A DNA stretch of 64,000 bases from Casuarius casuarius. Lineage: Eukaryota > Chordata > Aves > Casuariiformes > Casuariidae. How positions within the stretch are numbered: the first letter of the stretch is position 1; each line of letters starts with the position of its first letter. This document shows positions 12,501 through 24,500 of this stretch, piece after piece. Below the pieces are notes generated by a model. It saw nothing but the letters and a program-made list of their open reading frames with translations, was not told the origin of the DNA and did no database searches. The DNA lies in the NCBI GenBank assembly GCA_003342895.1, contig PTFA01000276.1:856732-920731 (forward strand), in the 5' to 3' direction. Made by a program: the position numbers and the translations under genes.

Positions 12501-15500
12501 TGTCTCCTTCTTCAACTGTAATTCTGTCATGTCTCATATGGTGTGAGTTTGGCTGCTGGTTTGGCAGTGCCATTTATCTATATATTTGTCAATGAACTTA
12601 TTTTTAGTTTTCATTTATAATTGAAATGTTAGAATTACCTGATTTTAAATGCATTCAAAATAGGTTGAACTTTTTTCTACCCAGTATATTTTTTTATTGT
12701 TCTAAGTGGGCTTCTACAACAATGTGCTGTTTTCATTTGTTTTGAAACTGACACAATTCAAAACTTAATAGCAATTGTTGTTACTCTAATTTTTTACAAT
12801 ATAAACTCATATATTTTTATATTCACAAGGATCATGTTTCACGGTAATTATTGTAAAAGGAGAATGTTCATCAAATTAATCATCAGCTTTGATTTAGTTC
12901 TTTTGATATGAAAGTAAGTCATTTGCTGTGCTTTTTTCATATATATTAATGTTTTAAATTGATGTTCATAAGTTGATCTTATGACTAGGAGAAAAAGCAT
13001 TCTGTCTTATGCATGTAAGCTATAAACTGTCAGCATTTATTAGTCATGTAAATGCATATAGTGTTTTATAGCCTACCTAGAAATAGGATGGTAATATCTG
13101 AAGTTTGTACTCCAAATACAAATATTGAACATCAGCCTGAATTCTTAAGGAAAAAGAAAAGTGTTTGGCCATTCAAAAATACTCAGCATAGAAGGTAGGT
13201 ATAGTATGAACTTTATGGATGCTTTAGTAAGCTTAAGTATTTTGTATCTAATGTAGGGCTTTCATAGTGCTGTGACCCTTTCTTGTCCAAGAAGAGCTAT
13301 GCTGGAAACACTGGGATTATGAAAATTAGTTTCCTGTGGCTTTGCTAGTCCAGAAGCTAGCTATAGTATAGGCAAGAACTCTTCAGTTACTTGGTTTTTT
13401 ATAGCACTTCAGCTGGGACTAGATCAGAAGCCACTTTGAAAGGTCCTGGAAGAAAAAGTAGTGGTTGAATTTTGTTTTACATTTCCAGGAACTAACAGTA
13501 ATTGCAGTCTTGAGTTGCTTCTGCAGAAGCACATCACGTGAACTGAGATTACATGAAGTAGAATTAAAGGTTTTAAGCCAATGTGTCAAGTGTCACTTTA
13601 CATTTCTGATGTCTTTGAAAAAGTCTGAACTTACCAAAACCCTTCCCAGCACTGCTAGGCCTGTGTGCATTCCTGTGCTATTTGGAGCATGCCTACAACT
13701 AAAACTCGTTGAAGCAGAAAGCAGACAGTTGGCTTGCTGTTAATCAACAAATGGAAAACTCCAGCATCCACTTTTGGGACACATGCTTAAAGTTATACAG
13801 TGTAAATCTGAACGCATTTTGTAGGAATACATATTACTAAGGAACAAACAAGTTGATTTAAAGGCAATCTTTGTTTTAGATGATTTGAGTAAGAAGCTAA
13901 AGCCATTGGCTGAGGAAGAAAGAAAATTCATTTTAGATTTGAAGAAAAAGGAGTGTAAAGAAAGAAGCTTTGATTATGATGGAAGAATCAATGCCTGGGA
14001 TCTTCATTATTATATGAACAAAACACAAGAGCTGAAGTACTCCATAGATCAAGAGAAGCTGAAGGAATACTTCCCAATTGAGGCTGTTACAGAAGGCTTA
14101 CTGAATATCTACCAGGAGCTGCTTGGACTTGTATTTGAGCAAGTAGAAAGTGCTCATGTTTGGCATGACAGTGTCACTCTTTATACCGTGAAGGACAATT
14201 CAACAGGAGAAACTTTAGGGCAGTTCTATTTGGACCTTTACCCCAGGTAATTATGACTTACTATTTTACTTAGGTGTTTAAAATGGAATTGTTCTGAGCA
14301 GGTTGCTGGAGTGGGTGGAAATTAGATGCATTTGGAAGTAAATACTTGTCCCGCTGGCAAGACTGTTACTGTGTTCATTAAGTTGTCTTCTGGACTGTTT
14401 TCAGTTTGTTTACACTTCCTTAGAGTGCAATATCACAGAATTTTTAAGCTGAGGCCTCAGTTTTGCTGGGTAAAATAGTTGATTCTTTATTTTTGTTATG
14501 TAATATTGCATTCCTTGCTCACACTCAGTTTATGAAGCATTATAACTCTGTTCATTTTCTGTAATATTGCTGTCTAGCCAGTTGTCGATCATTTTGTCTC
14601 TATGACTTTTCTCCTAATTGTAATACCTTGTTTAACTTTGTTACTTTCATTTGTGTTGAACCATTACTTCAGTCTGTTCAGATTAATTATAGTCCAGTCT
14701 GCCAAGTGTTTCTAGCTTCTCTCTGTTCATCTGTAAACTTTATAGGTGTATTTTGTACCCTATTGTCCAGATTGCTAAAGAAAATATCAAATAGGTTGGG
14801 GCCAAGAAGAGATTCTTGTTGAACAAACCTTGAAATGTCCTTCCAGGTTCGTCTCTATAGCTCTTCCTTAGCTATCAGAATCATCTGTGCTCTGTCAAAG
14901 GAGGAGACTGGACTGATTTGACGTGATTTGTTCTCAGCTAGACCTTGTTGGCTGTTTCTTTAGCAATTTATAAACTGATTGATACCTTTTTTAATATAAA
15001 ATGGTATAAGGCTTCTCTGGGTAAAAGGAAATTAGCTTGGTTGGTATAAAAGTACATAAATTGGTCTTTTAAGACAGGTGCTGGTTTTCTTCTTCACCTG
15101 TTAGTCTGCTCTCCCTTTTCTCCATATCGCCCATGAATTGCTGAAGATATTTGTTAATAGGATTTTTCTGACTTAACTACTCAGTTTTAGTAGTAAGAAT
15201 TTCCAAATCATTTCTCTTTAAACTTTTGGATCTCACTGAAAATGCAGCAAACTCTATTCTTTTATGTCCTGTAATAAAAGAAAAGCTACTGCTTCAGAGG
15301 GTGGAACCTAGTCCTTCTTGTTACAGTGTTCATGAGTAGTTCAAAAATAGAATTGACTTCAGAAGTGTATATACTTCTGATATCCAAATAAAAATCAAAT
15401 GCTTGTAAATGCTGCTGTCAATCTTAAACTGATGTGATTTAAATACTGTTTTTCCCCTGTGTGTTCTTAGCATGATATGTGATCATTCTAATGAAAAGGT

Positions 15501-18500
15501 CTCGTTTCTTCATGTAAACCTTTAAAGAGACATCATCATCCCCGTCCTTGAATAGGCTTCTTGTTCTGGTGAGCAGGCTTATGGTTTAAAGACAGTTCCT
15601 GATGTATTTTCTTGTACAGAGAGGGAAAGTATGGGCATGCAGCATGCTTTGGTCTCCAGCCTGGCTGCCTTCTCTCTGATGGCAGCAGGATGATGTCTGT
15701 GGCTGCTCTGGTAACCAACTTTACACAACCAGCATCAGATTGCCCATCATTGCTGCGACACGATGAAGTGAAGACTTACTTCCATGAATTTGGTCATGTA
15801 ATGCATCAGATATGTGCACAGGTTAGTGATGTTTCTATTCCAGTGTAAGACCTATTTCTTTCCCCACTGTCTCAAAGCAAGGTATAAGTCTATTTTGGTG
15901 GTTTCTAATTTCAGTAAAGTACGTGTGCATTTTTTGGTAATTCTTCAAAGTGGAAGCTTGGTTTTGTTTTTAATTTTCATTTAAAACTACAGCAGTAAAT
16001 ACTGCTTCTGAAAAAGTTTCATAAGAGCATACCCTTTTGCATTTGTACTTGAGAATACCTGTGACTAGTGAATGGAACCATGTATAAGGTAAAGAAGGTG
16101 CTCAGTGGTGGCTCCTGTTACAGCTGTTGGAAGGCTTTTTATTGTTCCTAGTCATGTGCTACGTACTTGGCAGAAGCAAACAAACAAACAAAAAGGCTGC
16201 TGTCTGCAGGAATGCAAATGATTCGTGAATCCAGATAGTTACGCCTTCACATCCAGCATTTTGGCATTTAGTACTCCTTTTGAGTTATCGTTCCTGATAT
16301 GAAGAGCATAAAACAGGTCTTTTCTGAGCCATCTTATTTTGTACTCTCCCATCTGACACTTGGGATTTTCACTGTTGACAGGAAGAACTGAAGCTAGGCT
16401 GCAGATTTCATATCAAGACCTCAAAAAAGTTTTAAATTTCCTGTTTTCATTTTTACTTACATTTAAGATTGATTCTGCCAGACGATGATAAATTTATTAT
16501 AGCCCTAATGACAATTTTGTGTTTCAGAGAAGAAGACAAGTTTCAATATTCTTTCACCAAAACTATAAATTTGCATCATTATCCACAAGTCCAGCCTTTG
16601 TTTGGTGCTGCTGTGATCTCCTTTATAAATAAGTACCAAATCATAAAATTTGGGGGAGGTATGGCACCCCCTAGATTTTAATTCTTGACCTGGATCCTAG
16701 GCACTGGGACCAAAGGGTAAAGAAATAGAGCCATGGAAATCGTATGTTAAATCTGGAGTTAAATAAACAATACTCAATCAAAGTTCAGAGCAAAAAGCTA
16801 GAATTCTTTATATAATTTTGCAATATTTCAAGGATAGAAATGTAATGATAGTTTGATCATCTTCACCCCAAGACAGTCATTTCAGAGCTCAGAAATTAAA
16901 AAATAAATTCTGTTCTCTTTCCTCAACTACCTAGAAGCTCTTGATAAATGTGACACATTCAGTTTTCGTGCAAAATTGACCACAGAATTTAGGTAACTAA
17001 CGAAAACGCGTATGTGTTGCTCTTCAGGGCAGCCCAGCCATCGCCTCCAATAACTTAGGTATTTCTTCACTTGCTATGGAATTGCACACAGGTCAGGGAG
17101 GCCTGCTTTCAACTGCCTGTCTCACTGCTGAAATGGTCTGTGTGTGTGTAACTGCCATGCTTGGTGCTGCTGTATTTCATGTAAATCATTTAATGGCCTA
17201 ATAAACACATCTGCAAATAACTTCCCTGCCCCACATAAGCACATCCTGTCCTCTCTCGAATTAGTGTGTGCAAAACAGTGTCTCGTTTCATACGTATTTT
17301 TGTTTTGTTTTGTTTTGTGTTTTTTTAATGTGTTAAAACTTGACATTTAAGGACAGGTCCTCTAGGGTATGGGGGGGATCTAACTGGGTGGGAATGTGTG
17401 AGCAGCAGATGAAGGTCAGCTTTTGGAGAATGGTACTCCTTGTAAGGTAGTGGGAGCTGCTGGGAAGTGAAATACCAGGGCAAGGCAGAGATCTGTTTAT
17501 GACATTGGGGAAGGGGAGCTGTTCAAATACCTGAAACAAATGTCTTAATTTTTATGGTTTGCATGGTGCAGTTATGGATAGGTGGATGAGTATATCTGGA
17601 GGCCAAGACACTCTTGCATTCCTCCTGTCTTTTCCTCTAGCCGTTTCTATCACCATTGCTTCCCAGCTGTTTCTTCCTAGCTTTTCTTCCTACCTGGGAT
17701 TCAGCAAGAATAATAATAAGGGGCAACCTGTTCCAGCCAAGAATTTGGGTGACTAACAAGTCAAATGTTTTTCTGCCTTTCTGCTGCTCATGAGATGGAG
17801 AGAGATGCATGTGGCATAGCTGCCAGTTCAGTGGGTATCCTATATGATACATGATTTTTTGGTAGCCCTTCAAGAAAATAAAGTCAAGATCTACAGCTCT
17901 TTCAGAGGGCATTTGATTAACTGGGATATTTTTTTTTATTTTAGCACCTGAAGTTTTTTGTTAGAAAGTTACCGGGAAGGGGAAAAAAATAAAAATTGGG
18001 TTGGCAGGAGGGGGTGGAAGGTATTAGAAGACAAGTCTCGAGTGAGACCAAATAATTTCTGTTTGTATTTGAACATCTGGCTTTCAAAAGTGACCAATTT
18101 GTTTCAGAACATAATCTTATAAAGATTTTTAACTGCACAAAAATTTTCTTCAAAATTAGTATCTGGAGGGCCTTTTAAAAGCTCTGATGTGATTAGCTTA
18201 CAGAAGGAAGATTGTCGTATCAGTGACTGAATATCAGATTTGGAGACCTTTCATCCCTAAAGCTGCCAGGATTCATTTATTTTAGGCCATGTATCACTGG
18301 TTCAAAAAACTGTGCAGTGTGTTATTCTCTCCCTCTCCCTCAGATATATATACACACACACACCCCACACACTTTGTGAACGAAGAAAGTTTTTGGAGCT
18401 TAACAGGTTAAGTTGGTCAAGTAAAATCTTTGAATCAGTGCATTAGACCTGTAATACAATAAACAGTTTTTGGTGTATAATTGGAGTTTATTTTTTACTT

Positions 18501-21500
18501 TGATGAGGTAATATAACAAAATTCTGTAACAATTTATATCATTGTCATAAGACAGCACTAAAACATTCATATTGCTGTCATAGCCTAAGAGGTGAAAGGG
18601 TTATTATTAAGAAAAATGGAAGTGTCATTTCACAGTGATGGAGAATGCACTAAATAATGACTGAATAATCCATTTTGTTGTTTGGTAATAGCCTAAATAT
18701 CTGAATTTATGTCCTCTTTTCTTCAAAGTTCAGTATTTTTTTCTTACTATTGACCTATTCCTTCTGTTGTGATTAACACTGAAGTTTTGGCATCTGAAAG
18801 TTTATATTTTGCTAGAAATCCTATTCTATTTTCATTTAATACAATGACTTTCTCTTCTAGACTGATTTTGCTAGGTTTAGTGGAACTAATGTGGAAACAG
18901 ACTTTGTGGAGGTACCTTCACAAATGTTTGAGAACTGGGTATGGGAAAAAGAACCACTACAACAAATGTCAAGACATTACAAAGATGAGAGCCATGTTGC
19001 AGACACTCTCCTTGAGAAACTTGCTGCCTCAAGACTGGCTAATACAGGTATCTTTCTCCCCTCTTCCTCCCCCAGTGTATAACTATGTATATATAGATAT
19101 ATAAAAATTTGTAGGAAATGGTCAAGATAATATCCTTTGTAAAACGTAACAGGCCAATTACACTTCTTCTGTGTGTATATTATCACTGTCAGTGCCATGA
19201 AGAATTAAGTGTGCACTACAATAAAAGAAGTTAAGTTCATTGGATGAATAATTCCTGGATTTATTAGCCTGTGTACAACCATTAGTAAAGGCTGTGATGA
19301 CAGATACTGCTACATGTAGGAATGGTAGCAGCTCTGGTTTTCCAGGCTATCCACAGGGCTAACATACTTTTCTGTTTCTCTCCATGTGATTTTTTTTTTC
19401 CTTAAACACCCAGCAACTTCGCTCATGTAAGATTGGTGGGACAGGGGTGTTACTTTTTCTTTTTTTTCTTTTTTTCCCCCCTTTCTTTTTTCAATTTTCT
19501 GGTAGCCCAGTGCAGACACTGTGCACTAGTACAGAAGCATCAGATTTTCTGCATGTGCCTTCTGCCTTTGATTTGCCCATGACACTTCACAGACATGGAA
19601 GTTGTTTGCAAGTTTACTGAGCATGCATAACACTGCTCATAAACACCCTAACTTCTTGAACCAGAACCCTAAGTCCATGTTTCCTACCTTCCTGTAGATA
19701 GATACACTGCCTCCCCAGCCTAAGGTCCAAGTTCCATTCTCTTTCCACGTCTCATACCACCTTACCTGTATCTCCACACCAAGACTGTAATCCCATACCA
19801 TTTCCCCTCATCCCATTATTATTCTGTCACTCTCACTCCTCTGACCCTATAGTCAAGACTTCCCTAAACTCATAGTCCTACCCATTTATGGTACAATTTA
19901 TCTCATCAGCCCACAGCAGTTTGCCTCATTCTGCTTCCCTGTCCTGAAATGAGAAGTGCCTGTTCTTGCTGGCTTGTACAGGCGTTGTGGCTGCATAAGC
20001 ATCTTGTCTGGGCAAAGGTTCATATCTTGTAGCTTCTTCAAAAAGCAGAGCCTAAAGCAGCAGCAGCAGCAGCAGTTGCTGCTTTTTGAAGCGTCTCAGG
20101 TAATAGCCTTTGATATGCTACCACCATCTGTGGAGGCTTGAATTAAATGGTATACTGAAAATGAGGACAACTGAGAGCATCATTTTAAATACTGAAATTT
20201 TATTTTAAAGTTTCTACTTTAATTTGATTTTAATCCACGAGGAAAATAAGGAAAAGATGGTGCTTGTAATGGCAATTTCTGCATTAAAAATATGCCTCTC
20301 TAAATTTCTGGAACTGAAGAATTCAAGAGAGAATAACAACACAACTCCAAGTTTTTTCCACAATTAAAATTCTAATAATTCAGGATGTGACTTGAGATCT
20401 TTGAATAAAAGGCACTAAAGAAACTCCAGCTACTTTGATGGTAATTAATTGAATGCTGTTATCCAACTAGGTCTTTTAACTCTCCGTCAGATTGTTTTGA
20501 GCAAGGTCGATCAGGCACTCCATACAAAGCCATTTGTTGACCCAGCAGATGAATATGCCAAAAACTGCATGGAGATTCTAGGAATACCTGCAACCCCAGG
20601 TATGTTACCATGAAACTTTTGTATGGCATATCCAAATGCTTTGACTGAACATACTTTACTTTTCCGATAATGCTTGTCATGGGCAGGGGGAAGGTTTTCA
20701 TAGAAGAATCTGGTTCATGGACCTGAAATGATTACTTTGAAACTTGGGATGATCTTAATGATCTCTTCATCCTAAGGAAGGTGAAGGTAAATGTAAAACT
20801 TAACCTTTTGCAGATTATATTTTGGAGTGATTTGACATGAACAGGGTCTGCATTAAATGTTCTGTCACATCTGCATCAGATGTGTAACTGGCCTAAAATG
20901 GGAAACAGGGTTTCCTTTATAGGCAGTGGAGTATAGCTGACACTTCTAGAGGCATACTCAGACCCTTTTGTTAGAAGTATCAGATCAGTTGATACAGATG
21001 CATTATTAAATCAAATGCAGTAATTTCTTTGTTGAATATAGTACTTCAGCTATAGAAAAAAATTAAGTACATTAATGTTAATATACTTTTTAAGGAACAA
21101 GCATGCCAGCTACTTTTGGACATCTGGCAGGTGGTTATGATGGCCAGTACTATGGATACCTGTGGAGTGAAGTGTTTTCCATGGACATTTTTTATAGCTG
21201 CTTTAAACAAGAGGGAATAATGAATCCAAAGGTAGGTGCTGAATAATTTTTACATAAGAATTTAGTTGCAGTTTATCTCTAAAACCAGATTTATTGCAAT
21301 CAGCATGATCCATAGGTTTAATGTCTCAAGTACTTCTACTGCATCTCTCAAATTCAGCAGAACAAAACAAGATGGTGTATAAGTAACTTTGTTGCTTTAG
21401 AAAACCATCTGGAAATTTCCAAGAGCCATTTAGATTTTAATGTAATTCTTACATAAGATCAAATATTTACAATTATTTTATGACTCTTAATACATATTTT

Positions 21501-24500
21501 CTGTGTTACTTTGACCAATGCCACCGCCTTTAATTTTTGTGCTGAGACCCATACTCTTCCACTGCAAGAGCAGATGCATGTTATTCTGCTGTGAAAGCTG
21601 TATGATAAAAGTGCTCTATTTCCATAATAGTACCTCAAGTGTATGCTGTTTTTATGTAGTTATTATTTAGAAAACTGGATTTATTTTGAGCTTCCTCTTT
21701 CACAGCACAGCATAACCCACTATTTTTTTGCTTCTTTAATTTTTCTCCCAAATGGCTTTCAAAGTTTAAATTGTTGATGGGTTCTAGATTTACTGATCTC
21801 TTTACCCCCGCGTAATCCTTTGACTGTTCTTGCCCTCAGCAGAAAGGAAGGTCAGTTAGTGGTGTCCTTAGTAGCCCTGCCAGTTCTGGTGATCTTTTGT
21901 GTTTTTCAGAGATGATAGTATTAGACCTGTGACTGGGAATGCTGCAGCTCTATCATGGGAAAGATCTTTTGGTGTTCCTGCCCCCCTCACTCATCTTCTG
22001 GAGTTCAGCAGCCAGCACTAGCTCTTCCTTCCCTCTATCCAGTAACTGTATACAGGGAGAAGTGGAGGAGAGAGTAGAAAGTGCTTGACTTCCCTGTTCC
22101 TCTCCTGGAATTTGCCCTCATTCCTCTCTTTCTTTATCACAGCAACCAAAACTACTAGAAACAAAACAAGATTAAACCTTGACCTGGACAAAGAGAGGAG
22201 TCCCAAGAGGAGATGGGGTAGGGGCCAGATGACCGGGGTAGTGATGAGGCCAATGAGTGTTGTGGGAAAAGGGGTTTTATGAGGAAGGAAGCAAACTGAA
22301 GAGTTTGAGTAGAGGTGACACAACATTTGGAGGTCAAGGTTGGTTTGGAAGTTCGAGGGATTCATGACAGGCACATGTGAGGGTAAAGCACTCTTGCTTG
22401 TTAGACCAAACTATCGTATCCCAGTAATTTGAGAAATGTTGTCATTCATAGAGGAGGAAAGAAGAAATGGCAAGTTAAATAAGAGAACAGAATAACTTTT
22501 AAGAAAAACTGCTCTTGATACAGATGTTAAAAAAAGATATTTTGGGAGGAGTTAAGCTTAATATCTTTTGAGCTGCTTGCAGTTGGGAGAGGTGGAGTAG
22601 GATGCCGGTGCTGGGCCTGTGGGACTTAGCATCACTTTTCTGTTCTGGCATGCGCACGCGTGCACGCACACCCCCCTCCAGTGTCATCACAGACCTTTTT
22701 CCTGTTATCTTCACTCCTTTCCCTCAAAACTCTTTTCTGAATGATCATGTAGTCAAAACCCTAAGCTGCGTTTTCCAGAATTGCTCTGTGACCTTTACTT
22801 CTCCCTAGAGATTAAAGTGCCCTTTATTCTGTTTTTCTGTAGGTTTTTGTTTTCTTTCTCTGTCTTTGTATGGGAGGCTTTGAGAATAATTTAATCATGC
22901 TATGAGCAAGTGGATGTTTACTATGCTTCAGCTGAAAGGCTACTGGTGCCTCTTTTAATGCGAAGCCTGCTGTCCCGGCTAAGAAGCGAGGAAGAAAAAT
23001 GGTTATTCTAGTGTGTATACCATGTGTATGTGTGTGTGTGTCTGTCTGTCTCTCACACACACGCAGACAGACACACAGACAGACACACACACCCTCTCTC
23101 TCCCTTGCCCTCTGCTTGGGTGCTCATGTAGGTCCCTCTTCAGAGCAATACAATCTTCTCCAATCAGTTATCTTTTACTTCCATTCCCTGTAAGCACAAT
23201 ACAGTTCCCCAAGATGGGTCAAATAATCTTTTATAAACAAATACTAGATACCAGTATGATGGCACAAGTAATTTTTTGTAAAAAATACTAGATACCAGTA
23301 TGTTGTTTTTCTATTTATTCATATTTCATTGTATTTAGATTTAGACTAGTTTTCAGAACAGCAGGAAAGGAAAACAGTTATGGTATCATGACTAGGGTTT
23401 TTGAAATTTGGCTTACCTCTTCCTGTTAGAATAAAACCTCTCTTCCTGTTTTGAGCAACAGATATAGAAACTAGTTTGAGGCTGTATCTATAACAATTCT
23501 TTAGCAAACACTTAACTCTGTACCTTCCTCAGCTGTCAAACTCCTCAATTCAAGTGCATTGTCTGAAGTTGTCTCTGGTCTCCCTAGAACTGGGTGATGT
23601 GCTGTCTCTGTAGAGAAGGACTTGTTTCACCGACACCAAAGATTCAGTTTTACTCAGATAATTAAGAGGAACAATTTCTTCATCTGTGCTAACGTTCAGG
23701 CAGCTGACACAATCAGCAAAATATAAGCAACGCTGAAGTGATTTTTTGTTTCATTTTAGTTTTTCCAGCTGTTCATTGTGATGATGCAACTGGTAATGCA
23801 ATTAAGTCTTGGAAGTCCATTAGCTAAAAGGACCTACACTTGTTTTGCAGTACAGCTGTCAGGAAGCTGTGTAGTCCTATAATCTCATACCTTTGAGGTG
23901 GAGGAAGTATATAGGTGTATATACAATGACTAAAAAGAAAAACTTTGTTTTCTTCAATGTAAAAAATAAAAGTATTTAGGACTTCTGTCTGCAAAATAAT
24001 ATTTTCTCATTGATATTCATGTCTTACAGGCCCAAAATACTTCAGGTACATTCTTTGAAGTATGACTTCTTGTTAAGAAAGCCCTTATATTTTACTGTTG
24101 TCTCAGAAGCTCTTGATTCATTCTTTTTAAAGACACTCATTCCTTCTAAAGTAATGTTTCTTCCTGTAAATGTAAAATATGAGTTGAGTTTCCATTACTT
24201 TAAGATACTTTGATAGGGAAGTTAGATATGTTTACACATATAATATGTGTATATGTGCCATGTCATTCCACAGTGCTATATATAGAAGAACTATCATCTG
24301 TTGTCCAAAGAGACAACAGAGAAACTATGAAATTATTAAAAGAGTATGGATGTTAGGTTCCCTTTTGCTGGCTGTCAGTCACAGGGATAATCCATTACTG
24401 AAGATTGTGTGGAGATTGTGGGTGTGAGCTACACCTGGAACATCTGCCAGAAACTGGGCACGTTATGTGATTATAACTTCCAAAACTGTAGAATCACAAG

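Larger units (their letters stand above)
19048..20470 (+). other. NLN: NLN intron, about 1.4 kb
   Basis: Contains a 40-base pure pyrimidine run (19453-19492), a C-rich unique stretch (about 19650-19950) and a CAG repeat inside a hairpin (20036-20091). No exon seen. Confidence 0.75.

Noticed and set aside
16508..16680. Extra NLN exon
   Set aside because: The joins at 15821 and 18861 already give continuous neurolysin, and the translation here matches nothing in the family.
19956..20141. Poly-Gln protein over the CAG repeat
   Set aside because: Sits inside an NLN intron; nothing else in the frame is protein-like.
19048..20470. U12-type (minor) intron
   Set aside because: The donor GTATCTTT and the weak pyrimidine tract hint at it, but no convincing U12 branch site is present near the acceptor.
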